A model generated the notes under the pieces. It was given only the letters and a program-made list of their open reading frames with translations, had not been told where the DNA came from and did not search any database. 64,000 nt of DNA from the NCBI RefSeq assembly GCF_013409935.1, contig NZ_JACCCO010000001.1, positions 558,001 to 622,000 on the forward strand. The letters run 5' to 3'. Positions 1-8,800 of this stretch are shown piece after piece. A program made the translations under genes and the position numbers. Positions within the stretch are counted from its first letter, which is position 1, and every line of letters starts with the position of its first letter. The DNA comes from Streptosporangium sandarakinum (GTDB lineage Bacteria > Actinomycetota > Actinomycetes > Streptosporangiales > Streptosporangiaceae).

Positions 1-532
1 CCGCCGCACGATCATCCGGCGAGATGAACGGCGCCGGCACGTCGTCGGCGTGGCCGTTGAGCAGGACGATCGGCACGCCCTGCCCGATGAGCTGGGTGTA
101 GCGGTCGGAGCGGGCCGTGGTGTCGGCGTGCAGGCCGGAGACGAAGATGATGCCGCTGACGCCGCGCTCGACGAGCAGCTCGGTGAAGTCGTCCTCCACC
201 ACCCCGCCCGGCACCTGCGTGCACAGCACCGGGGTGTAGCCGTGCTGGGACAGCGCCTTCTCGAAGGCCTGGGCGAACGTCGGGAAGATCGGGTTGTCCA
301 GCTCCGGGATCACCAGGCCGACCAGGCCGTTGCTGCGCTGGCGCAGCCGCTGCGGCCGCTCGTAGCCCATCAGGTCCAGGGCGACGAGCACGGCCTGCCG
401 GGTGGCGGCGGAGACACCCGGCTTGCCGTTGAGCACCCTGCTGACCGTCGCCTCGCTGACCCCCGCCTGCGCGGCGATGTCGGTCAGCCTCGCCGTGCCG
501 CTCGTCAGGGGGGTGGCGCCGTTAGGCGGCAT
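1..532 (-). CDS. LacI-family transcriptional regulator (partial)
   Basis: The gene runs off the left edge, so only its first 177 codons are present. The N-terminus carries the helix-turn-helix 'DIAAQAGVSEATVSRVLNG', followed by the hinge and the start of a periplasmic-binding-protein-like effector domain ('GLVIPELDNPIFP', 'GVSGIIFVSG'). The ATG lies at 530-532 and overlaps the 3' end of the alpha-glucosidase gene by 11 bases, so it is translationally close to the maltodextrin operon. From context it is probably the MalR/AglR-type repressor of this operon, sensing a maltose-like sugar. The assignment to the family is firm; the ligand is inferred from neighbours only. Confidence 0.93.
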   Translation of the reverse strand, partial: MPPNGATPLTSGTARLTDIAAQAGVSEATVSRVLNGKPGVSAATRQAVLVALDLMGYERPQRLRQRSNGLVGLVIPELDNPIFPTFAQAFEKALSQHGYTPVLCTQVPGGVVEDDFTELLVERGVSGIIFVSGLHADTTARSDRYTQLIGQGVPIVLLNGHADDVPAPFISPDDRAA

Positions 533-2141
533 CGCGTTCCCACCAGACGGCGGAGTCGGGCGCCAGGCGGGCCACGCCGTCCGCGACGGCGGGCTCGACG
601 CTGGCCAGCAGGACCCGTCCGGGGACGGGGATCTCCACCGGCTCGCCGGTCAGGTTGACCGTGCAGGCGAACCCGTCGCCCCGGGAGTAGGCGATCGTGC
701 CCTCCGGGGAGTCGAGCCAGGTCAGCGGGGCGTCGCCGAAGGCCCGCCGTTCCCGGCGGACGCGCAGCGCCTCCCGGTACAGCCGGAGGATGGAGCCGGG
801 GTCGCGCAGCTGGGACTGGACGCTGAGCGGGCCCCAGGAGGCGGGCATCGGCAGCCAGGACTCCTCGATGCCCGGCAGGCTGAAGCCGAAGTGCGGCTCG
901 ACGTCGGCCCACGGGATCGGCACCCGGCAGCCGTCGCGGCCGTCGTCGGGGTTGCGCAGCCGCTGCGGGTCGCGCAGGAACTCCTCGGGCAGGTCGAGGA
1001 CCTCCGGCAGCCCCAGTTCCTCGCCCTGGTAGAGGTAGGTCGAGCCGGGCAGGGAGAGCGTCAGCAGGGCCGCGGCGCGGGACCTGCGCAGGCCGGTCTC
1101 GCCGTCGCCGTAACGGGTGAGGTGGCGCTTGACGTCGTGGTTGGACAGCACCCAGGTCGTGGGCGCGCCGACCATGCCGGCCGTGGCCAGCGACTCGGTG
1201 ATCACCGTACGGAAGACCGAGGCGTCCCACGGCGCGTTGAGGAAGTGGAAGTTGAACGCCTGGTGCAGCTCGTCCGGGCGGACGTAGTTGGCCAGCCGCT
1301 CGGGGTTCGGCGCCCACGCCTCGGCGACGCCGATCCGCTCGCCGGGGTAGGAGTCGAGGAGACGGCGCCAGGCGCGGTGGATCTCGTGGACGCCGTCCTG
1401 GTCGAAGAACGGCACGACGTCGGCGCCGATCATCCGCACCTGGTCGGAGTGACCGACGTCGGGCAGCCCCTCGGCCTTGACCATGCCGTGGGCGACATCG
1501 ATGCGGAAGCCGTCCACCCCCATGTCGAGCCAGAACCGCAGGATCGACTCGAACTCGGTGTGGACCTCGGGGTGCTCCCAGTTGAGGTCGGGCTGCTCGG
1601 GGGCGAACAGCCGCAGGTACCACTCCCCGTCGGGGAGCCTGGTCCAGGCGGGGCCGCCGAAGACCGACTCCCAGTCGTTGGGGGGCAGCTCCCCGTTCTC
1701 GCCACGGCCCCGGCGGAAGACGTAGCGCTCCCGCTCGGGGCTGCCGGGCCCGGCGGCCAGGGCCTGCTGGAACCAGACGTGCTGGTCGGAGGTGTGGTTG
1801 GGCACCACGTCGACGATCACCCGCAGGCCGTGCCGGTGGGCGTCCTCGATCAGGGCGCGGGCGTCGGCCAGCGACCCGAAGATGGGGTCCACGTCCCGGT
1901 AGTCGGCCACGTCGTAGCCGAAGTCGGCCATCGGGGAGGTGTAGAACGGGGTCAGCCAGAGGGCGTCCACGCCGAGGTCGGCGAGATACCGCAGCCGGCT
2001 CCGCACGCCCAGCAGGTCGCCGACGCCGTCGCCGTTGCCGTCGGCGAAGCTCCGCACGTAGACCTGGTAGATCACGGCATCGCGCCACCAGCGGGTGGCG
2101 GTGGTCTCGCCGGTGTGGCCGACCTGGATGAGCTCGGTCAT
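522..2141 (-). CDS. aglA: GH13 alpha-glucosidase / oligo-1,6-glucosidase
   Basis: Cytoplasmic glycoside hydrolase family 13 enzyme of 539 residues that hydrolyses imported maltodextrins to glucose. The four GH13 conserved regions are visible: 'DVVPNHTSD'; 'GVDGFRIDVAH' with the nucleophile Asp near residue 214; 'GVAEAW' with the acid/base Glu near 274; 'LSNHDVKRH' with the transition-state Asp near 336. No signal peptide is seen. I chose the ATG at 2141 because GGGGGA lies just upstream; an in-frame ATG at 2165 would add eight residues without a good ribosome site. It is the fourth gene of an operon with binding protein and two permeases. Length and motifs fit both alpha-glucosidase and oligo-1,6-glucosidase. 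Confidence 0.93.
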   Translation of the reverse strand: MTELIQVGHTGETTATRWWRDAVIYQVYVRSFADGNGDGVGDLLGVRSRLRYLADLGVDALWLTPFYTSPMADFGYDVADYRDVDPIFGSLADARALIEDAHRHGLRVIVDVVPNHTSDQHVWFQQALAAGPGSPERERYVFRRGRGENGELPPNDWESVFGGPAWTRLPDGEWYLRLFAPEQPDLNWEHPEVHTEFESILRFWLDMGVDGFRIDVAHGMVKAEGLPDVGHSDQVRMIGADVVPFFDQDGVHEIHRAWRRLLDSYPGERIGVAEAWAPNPERLANYVRPDELHQAFNFHFLNAPWDASVFRTVITESLATAGMVGAPTTWVLSNHDVKRHLTRYGDGETGLRRSRAAALLTLSLPGSTYLYQGEELGLPEVLDLPEEFLRDPQRLRNPDDGRDGCRVPIPWADVEPHFGFSLPGIEESWLPMPASWGPLSVQSQLRDPGSILRLYREALRVRRERRAFGDAPLTWLDSPEGTIAYSRGDGFACTVNLTGEPVEIPVPGRVLLASVEPAVADGVARLAPDSAVWWERDAA

Positions 2142-2248
2142 ATAAATCCCCCGATCAAATGACATATCAGGACGTGTTGTGCTTGGTGCGCGGTGGTGCC
2201 GGCTGCCGCCCGGTGCGCGGTGGCGCCGCCCTCACGGGCGGCGCCGGC

Positions 2249-3127
2249 TCACGACTTGGTCGCCCCCGCGGTGAGCCCGGCGACCAGGTGGCGCTGGACG
2301 AGCAGGAAGACGACCGCCGCGGGCAGCGCGATCAGCACCGCCGAGGCCGTCAGCAGGCCCCAGTCCGACCAGTGCTGGCCGACGAACTGCTGCAGGCCGA
2401 CGGCGAGGGTGCGGGTGTCCTCCCCCGTCATGAAGACCGAGGCGTAGGCGACCTCGCCCCAGGCCGTCATGAAGGAGTAGAAGGCGGTGACCGCGATGCT
2501 GGGCCGGGCCAGCGGCAGGATGACCCGCCAGAAGGTGCCGAACGGCGTCAGCCCGTCGATCATTCCGGCCTGGTCGATCTCGCGCGGGATGGAGTCGAAG
2601 TAGCCCTTCATCATCCAGGCGCAGAACGGCACCGCGACCGTCATGTACGCGATCACCAGGCCCGGGATCTGGTTGAGCAGCCCGAGACCGGCCATGAGGT
2701 TGTACAGCGGCACGATCAGGATGGCCACCGGGAACATCTGGGTGACCAGCAGCATCCACATGACGCCGCGGTAGCCGGGGAAGCGGAAGCGGCTGATCGC
2801 GTAGCCGGTCGTCGAGGCCAGGAAGACGCCGATGACCGTGGTCAGGCCCGCGACGATCACCGAGTTGAGCAGCCAGCTCGGGAAGCCCGTCTCGGTCAGG
2901 ACGCGGACGTAGTTGTCCAGCGACGGCTGGTCGAAGATCTTCAGCTCGGTGGACAGCCAGCCGTCGCGCGGCTTGAGCGAGGTCAGCACGAGCCAGACGA
3001 TGGGGAAGATCGAGATGACCGAGGCGACGATGAGCGTCGCGTGCAGCAGGATCGAGCCGCCGACGCTCCGGTCGTCACGGCCGCGGGCGCGGCGGGGCCG
3101 CGCGGGCTCTGCGGTGGCGGTGCTCAC
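2249..3127 (-). CDS. malG: maltodextrin ABC transporter permease, MalG type
   Basis: Inner-membrane permease of a CUT1 carbohydrate ABC transporter, 292 residues with about six membrane segments. The cytoplasmic EAA loop that docks on the ATPase reads 'EIDQAGMIDG' followed by 'PLARP'. The GTG start overlaps the stop of the upstream malF-like gene by four bases (GTGA), so the two are translationally coupled. About 110 bases separate it from the alpha-glucosidase gene. No ATPase is encoded in the operon; in Streptomyces and relatives a shared ATPase (MsiK) encoded elsewhere energises such systems, and I infer the same here. Maltose/maltodextrin specificity is from context. Confidence 0.92.
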   Translation of the reverse strand: MSTATAEPARPRRARGRDDRSVGGSILLHATLIVASVISIFPIVWLVLTSLKPRDGWLSTELKIFDQPSLDNYVRVLTETGFPSWLLNSVIVAGLTTVIGVFLASTTGYAISRFRFPGYRGVMWMLLVTQMFPVAILIVPLYNLMAGLGLLNQIPGLVIAYMTVAVPFCAWMMKGYFDSIPREIDQAGMIDGLTPFGTFWRVILPLARPSIAVTAFYSFMTAWGEVAYASVFMTGEDTRTLAVGLQQFVGQHWSDWGLLTASAVLIALPAAVVFLLVQRHLVAGLTAGATKS

Positions 3128-4140
3128 CAGACCTCCCCCTGCCGGCGCAGCGCGCGGCGGTAGACCAGGGCCATCACGACGAGGAGCAGCAGGATGATCA
3201 CGCCCCAGGCCGCCGAGCCCGAGTAGTTGCGGATGCCGGTGAACGCCTCACGGTAGGCGTAGGTCACCAGGATCTCCGTGGCGCTGCCGGGTCCTCCCCC
3301 GGTGATCAGGAAGATCAGCGGGAACATGTTGAACGTCCAGATCGTGCCGAGCAGCACGACGGTGCTGGAGACCGTGCGGAGCCCGGGAATCGTGATGTGC
3401 CGGAACCGCTGCATCGGCGTGGCGCCGTCCACCTCGGCCGCCTCGTAGAGCTCCGCGGGGATCGACTGGAGCCCGCCGAGCAGGGCCACCATCATGAACG
3501 GCACGCCCACCCAGACGTTGACCGCGATGACCGCGATCTTCGCGGTGGTCGGGTCGTCGAGCCAGCCGACGCCGCCCAGCCCGGCCGCGCGCAGCATCGC
3601 GTTGATGACGCCGAAGTCGCTGTTGTAGAGGTAGCGCCAGATGAAGGCGGCGACGAATCCGGGGATCGCCCACGGCAGGATCAGCAGCAGCCGGTAGAAC
3701 GAGCGGAACCGCAGCCTGCGGTTGAGCATCATGGCCAGGCCGAGGCCGATGCCGTAGTGCAGGGCGACGCAGGCGACGGTCCAGATGACCGTCCAGGCCA
3801 GCTTCTCCCAGAAGACCCCGCTGGTGAGGATGTCGACGTAGTTGCCGAACCCGACGAACTCGTAGGTCGAGGGGATCACGTTGACGCCGATGGTCCGGCC
3901 CATCGTGGCCTCGGTGGCGTCGGTCAGGGACAGGTAGACCCCCCGGACCAGCGGCCAGCCGATCAGCACGGCGGTGACCACGATGACCGGGGCCACCATG
4001 GCCCAGGCGTACCAGTACTGCGACGTGGCACGCCGGAACGGGCCGGCCTTCCGGGGCCCGCCCCGGCCGCGGGCGCCGTCGTCGGCGCCCGCGGCCCGGT
4101 CCCTGGCCGTGCCGGTCACACGTCCAGTGGAGGTCGCCAC
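3124..4140 (-). CDS. malF: maltodextrin ABC transporter permease, MalF type
   Basis: Inner-membrane permease subunit of 338 residues that pairs with the MalG-type protein. A basic, glycine-rich cytoplasmic N-terminus (about 40 residues) precedes the first membrane helix ('AMVAPVIVVTAVLIGWP'), and about six helices follow. The EAA motif 'ELYEAAEVDG' and 'ITIPGLR' are near residue 240. Only four bases separate its start from the stop of the binding-protein gene, and its stop overlaps malG, so this is a tight operon. Specificity for maltodextrins is inferred from the flanking starch-degrading enzymes. Confidence 0.92.
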   Translation of the reverse strand: MATSTGRVTGTARDRAAGADDGARGRGGPRKAGPFRRATSQYWYAWAMVAPVIVVTAVLIGWPLVRGVYLSLTDATEATMGRTIGVNVIPSTYEFVGFGNYVDILTSGVFWEKLAWTVIWTVACVALHYGIGLGLAMMLNRRLRFRSFYRLLLILPWAIPGFVAAFIWRYLYNSDFGVINAMLRAAGLGGVGWLDDPTTAKIAVIAVNVWVGVPFMMVALLGGLQSIPAELYEAAEVDGATPMQRFRHITIPGLRTVSSTVVLLGTIWTFNMFPLIFLITGGGPGSATEILVTYAYREAFTGIRNYSGSAAWGVIILLLLVVMALVYRRALRRQGEVW

Positions 4141-4144
4141 GGTG

Positions 4145-5443
4145 TCAGCTCCAGTCCTTGAAGATGCCGCGGTACTTCTGGTCGACCGTCTTGAGCATCT
4201 CCTCGGGCGTGGTCTTGCCGCCGACCAGGGCCTGGTAGCCCTCCAGCAGCGGCTGGAAGAGCTGGCCGCCCTCGGGGATCCACGGCCGCGGGACCGCGGT
4301 GTCGAGGATCGGCTTGAAGGTGGCGACGTCCTTGTTGCCCGTGACGTCGGGGTTGTCGTAGGCGGAGGCGCGGGTCGGCAGGAGGCTGATCTCCTTGGCG
4401 ATCTTCGCCTGGGCCTCGGGGGTGCTCATGAAGCGGACGAACTCGTAGGAGGCGTCCAGGTTCTTGGAACCGGCGTAGATGGCGTAGTTCCAGCCGCCGG
4501 TGGGGGCGCCGGCCTTGACCGAGCCCGCGGGGACCGGGGCGATGCCCAGGTTCTCCTTGTCCTTGAACTCCTTGCCCTGGTAGACCTCGGCCAGCGACCA
4601 CGGGCCGTTGTAGATCATCGCGGTCTTGCCCTCCTTGAGGGCGGTCATCGCGTTGGCGTAGCTGTCCTGGATGGCCGGCTTGGGCGCGGCGCCCGACTTG
4701 ATCAGGTCGTCGACCGTGGCCATCGCCTTGGTGTTGGCCGGGGAGTTGACGGTGATCTTCTTGTTCGGGGCGTCGAGCATGTCGCCGCCCTCGCCGTACA
4801 TGAACGGCAGCAGGAAATAGGCGTCGACGTTGAGCGCGAGGCCGTCGGCGCCGGTCTTCTTCTTGACGTCGAGGGCGGTCTGCTTGAGCTCCTCGACCGT
4901 CTTCGGGGCCTCCTCGTGCCCGGCCTCCTTCAGCAGCCTCTTGTTGTACAGCAGGGCCAGGGTGTCGGTGACCTGCGGCACGGCGTAGGCCTTGCCGTTG
5001 TACTTGGCGCTGCTCAGCGGGCTGGGCAGGAAGTCGGACTCGTTCTCCAGGGCGCGGGTGCCGTCCAGCGGCTGGAGGTAGCCGAGCGAGGCGAACTGGG
5101 AGGTCCAGGCCACCTCGGAACGGATCACGTCGGGCGCGCCGGAACCGGCCTGCGCGGCGGTCTGGAACTTGTTCTGCGCCTGGTCCGAGGGGACGTTGAC
5201 GTAGTTGACCTTGATGTTCGGATACTTCGCCTGGAACTCCTTGATGAGCGCCTGGAACGTCGGGCCCTCGCTGTCCGGCCGGACCGTGTCCCACCAGGTG
5301 ATCTCACCGCTGATCTTCGTGGGGTCCGAGGGGGCCGAGCCGGCCGGCGCCGCCGCCGAGCCACCGTCGCCGCCGCCGCAGGCCGAAACCGCCAGGGCGA
5401 GAGCCGCGACGATCGTCGCGGCCGAGAAGGCTCGCCGCATCAT
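4145..5443 (-). CDS. malE: maltodextrin-binding lipoprotein, MalE type
   Basis: Extracellular solute-binding lipoprotein of 432 residues (family 1 sugar-binding proteins). A signal peptide ends in the lipobox 'ALAVSACGG', so the mature protein is anchored by a lipid on Cys near residue 22. The rest is a typical two-lobe binding fold ('ALLYNKRLLKEAG', 'AMIYNGPWSLAEVY'). Two consecutive ATGs open the gene; with the AGGAGA site just upstream, the second (5440) has the better spacing. It is the first gene of the operon and lies downstream of a palindromic CTTGCTGCAAG site that resembles MalR boxes. It delivers maltodextrins produced by the secreted amylases encoded divergently. Confidence 0.93.
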   Translation of the reverse strand: MMRRAFSAATIVAALALAVSACGGGDGGSAAAPAGSAPSDPTKISGEITWWDTVRPDSEGPTFQALIKEFQAKYPNIKVNYVNVPSDQAQNKFQTAAQAGSGAPDVIRSEVAWTSQFASLGYLQPLDGTRALENESDFLPSPLSSAKYNGKAYAVPQVTDTLALLYNKRLLKEAGHEEAPKTVEELKQTALDVKKKTGADGLALNVDAYFLLPFMYGEGGDMLDAPNKKITVNSPANTKAMATVDDLIKSGAAPKPAIQDSYANAMTALKEGKTAMIYNGPWSLAEVYQGKEFKDKENLGIAPVPAGSVKAGAPTGGWNYAIYAGSKNLDASYEFVRFMSTPEAQAKIAKEISLLPTRASAYDNPDVTGNKDVATFKPILDTAVPRPWIPEGGQLFQPLLEGYQALVGGKTTPEEMLKTVDQKYRGIFKDWS

Positions 5444-5542
5444 TTCTCCTCATCGTTCAGGGGACCGGACCGGGATGGGGAGACTCCGGGCCGGGTTTGG
5501 AGTACGCCGGACGTTACGCCGACGTGAACTCCTTTGGAAGAA

Positions 5543-5574
5543 CTTGCTGCAAGAGTCTGCAAACTTGTTACAAA
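5543..5574. promoter_or_regulatory. putative MalR/LacI-type operator
   Basis: An 11-base palindrome CTTGC-T-GCAAG (5543-5553) is followed one helical turn later by CTGCAAA and CTTG. MalR sites in Streptomyces are built from CTTGCAG/CTGCAAG elements, and this cluster sits about 100 bases upstream of the malE start. The regulator is probably the LacI-family gene at the end of the operon. Binding is inferred from sequence only. Confidence 0.55.
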
Positions 5575-5723
5575 CCCGGCGTAGGCAACCATTTCGTTAC
5601 CTTCTCCCGCCTCTGACCTGGCCCGGAGCGAGCCGGAGGCGGGCCGCCGACCCGTCCCCGGGAGCCCGGGAGACCTGGCGGGGACGGGCGTTCCGCGTCC
5701 CGGACGGGATGCCGGACGGAACC

Positions 5724-5751
5724 GTGCAGAAAGTTTCCGCAAGGGATTGCA
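5724..5751. promoter_or_regulatory. second putative MalR half-site cluster before the amylase-pullulanase
   Basis: GTGCAG, CCGCAAG and TTGCA elements are spaced about one turn apart, 60-90 bases before the chosen start of the amylase-pullulanase gene. They are weaker than the 5543 site and have no perfect dyad. They could let the same repressor control the secreted enzyme. Confidence 0.35.
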
Positions 5752-5812
5752 TAGATCATGTCCAATGAGTAACTTCCGGGCAACACCCCCAAAACAACCG
5801 TGGAGGCCACCG

Positions 5813-8800
5813 GTGGTCCGGCCGCTCCCCCCACGGCGCGCGAGGACGGGACCGCTCACCGCGGCAGTCATCGCGGCGGCGCTGCTCGTGCCGCCCCTCG
5901 CCGCCCCCGCCCACGCGTCGTCCCCCACCTCTCTCCCGGCGGCGAGCCCCGTCTCCGCACCGCCCGCCACCGCCGCCTCCACCGCATCACCCGCTCCCGC
6001 CGCCTCCACCGCCTCCGCCGCGTCCGGTGCCGCGCCCGCCGCCTCCGTGCCGCCCGTGGTCTCCGCGCTGAGCCGTACGGCCGAGCCCGCCGACAGGAAC
6101 CTCGCCCGGGACGCCGCGCGCACCAAGCTCACCCGCGAGCGGTTCTACTTCGCGATGACCGACCGGTTCGCCGACGGCGACCCCGGCAACAACCGCGGCG
6201 GCCTGTCCGGCGACCGGCTCGCCACCGGCTTCGACCCCACCGACAAGGGGTTCTACCAGGGCGGGGACCTCAAGGGCCTGATCGACCGGCTCGACTACGT
6301 CAAGAACCTCGGCAGCACCGCGATCTGGATCACCCCGGCGTTCCGCAACCGGCCCGTCCAGGGCGCCGGCGCGAACGCCTCGGCCGGCTACCACGGCTAC
6401 TGGATCACCGACTTCACTCGGATCGACCCCCACCTGGGGACGAACGCCGAGATGAAGCAGCTCGTGCGCGAGGCGCACCGGCGGGGGATGAAGGTCTTCT
6501 TCGACATCATCACCAACCACACCGCCGACGTGATCGACTATAAGGAGAAGACCTACTCCTACCGCTCCAAGGGCGCCTACCCCTACGTCGACGCCCGCGG
6601 CGTGCCGTTCGACGACCGCGCCTACGCCGGCAAGGACACCTTCCCCGAGGTGACCGCCGACTCCTTCCCCTACACGCCGGTCGCGCCGAAGAACGCCAAG
6701 ACCCCCGCCTGGCTGAACGACCCGACGATGTACCACAACCGGGGCGACTCCACCTTCAGCGGCGAGAGCTCCGAGTACGGCGACTTCTCCGGCCTCGACG
6801 ACCTGTGGACCGAACGGCCCGAGGTCGTCAGGGGCATGGCCGACATCTACAAGACGTGGGTCCGCGAGACCGGCATCGACGGGTTCCGCATCGACACCGC
6901 CAAGCACGTCGACATGGAGTTCTGGGAGCGCTTCTCCCCCGCCCTGCACGACTACGCGGCGAAGCGGGGCGACAAGCGGTTCTTCATGTTCGGCGAGGTC
7001 TACTCCGGCGACCCCGCCTTCACCAGCCGCTACTCCACCCGCGGCGGGCTGGACGCCACCCTGGACTTCCCGTTCCAGGAGGCCGCCCGGTCCTTCAGCG
7101 GCGGCACCGCGGACGCCGCCCGGCTGGCGAGGCTGTACGCCGACGACGACCACCACACCGACGCCGACGGCGACGCCTCCTCGCTGCCGACCTTCCTCGG
7201 CAACCACGACATGGGCCGCATCGGCCGTTTCCTCGCCCAGGACAACCCCGGCGCGGACGACGCCGAGCTGCTCCGCCGCGACCTGCTGGCCCACGAGCTG
7301 ATGTACCTCACCCGCGGCCAGCCGGTCGTCTACTACGGCGACGAACAGGGTTTCGGCGGGAGCGGCGGTGACAAGGACGCCCGCCAGACGATGTTCGCCT
7401 CCAAGGTCGGCGACTACCTCGACGACGACCTGATCGGCACCGCGGCCACCCACGCCCAGGACAACTTCGTCCCCGGCCACCCGCTGTACCGGGGCATCTC
7501 CGCCCTGGCGAAGCTGCGCCAGGACAACCCGGCCCTGGCCGACGGCGCCCAGATCGAGCGCCTGGCCGCCGGAGGCGTCTACGCCTTCTCCCGGATCGGC
7601 GCCCGCGACCGGGTCGAGTACGTCGTGGCGGTCAACAACGCCGAGCGGGCCGGCGCCGCCGCCGTGCCGACGTTCTCCCCCGGCATGGCCTTCACCAAGG
7701 TGTACGGCGAGGGCCCCGCCGACCTGACCTCGGGCGCCGACGCGAAGCTGCCGCTGACCGTGCCGGCGCTGTCGGCCGTCGTGTACAGGGCGCGCGGGGC
7801 GCTCGCCGCCCCCGCCACCGCCCCGGCCGTCTCGATCGCCCTGCCCGGCGCCGAGATCAGGGGCACCGCCGAGGACGGCCGGATCCCGGTCACCGCCACC
7901 GTGCCCGGAAACGGCTTCGACCAGGTGACGTTCGCCGCCAGGGTCGGCGACGGCGGCTGGAGGGTGCTCGGCACCGACGACGCGCCCAACGCCACGGCCG
8001 CCGGCCGTACCTTCCGGGTCTTCCACGACCTGCGCGGGATCCCGGCCGGCACGAAGATCACCTACCGGGCGATCGTGAAGGACTCCGCGGGCCGCCTCGC
8101 CTCGGCCACCGCGTCCGCCGCGGTCGGCGCCGAGCCCGCCCCGCAGGACCCGGGCGCGGTCACCCGTGACTGGCTGGTCGTGCACTACCAGCGCCCGGAC
8201 GCGAAAGACGCCGGCGACTACGACGGCTGGGGCCTGCACGTCTGGGGCGACGTGGAGCGGCCCACCGAGTGGGCATCCCCGCTCCCGCTGACCGGTGAGG
8301 ACTCCTACGGCAGGTTCGCCTGGGTCAAACTCAGACCCGGCGCGACCGACGTCGGGATCATCGTCCACAAGGGCGACGAGAAGGACGGCGGCGACCGCGT
8401 CGTCAACCCCGCCAGGACCGGCGAGGTCTGGGTGGCGTCCGGCAGGGCCGAGACCTACACCTCCCGCGCGCAGGCCCAGGGCTACGCCACCGTCCACTAC
8501 GCGCGGCCCGACAAGGACTACGACGGCTGGGGACTGCACCTGTGGGGCGACGGCCTGGCCGACGGCGCCGGCACCGACTGGGCCTCCCCTCGCCCGCCGG
8601 ACGGCGTCGACTCCTACGGCGCGTTCTGGAAGGTCCCGCTGAAGGACGCCGCCGCCCCGCTGAACCACATCGTCCACAAGGGCGACGTCAAGGACCCCGG
8701 GCCCGACCAGACGTTCACCCCGGCCGCGCAGCCCGAGGCGTACGTCGTCTCGGGGAGGACGGAGGTCCACCCGACCCGGGCCGCGGCCGAGAACGTCGCG

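Larger units (their letters stand above)
5444..5812. other. divergent promoter region between maltodextrin operon and amylase-pullulanase
   Basis: A 369-base gene-free stretch between the divergent malE-type and amylase-pullulanase genes. It contains two clusters of TTGC/GCAAG half-sites (5543-5574 and 5724-5751), described separately. Local AT content is higher around 5530-5620, as expected for a promoter. I see no small gene in it. Confidence 0.6.

Noticed and set aside
402..2162. 586-codon plus-strand frame over the alpha-glucosidase gene
   Set aside because: Shadow of a GH13 gene whose four catalytic regions are on the minus strand.
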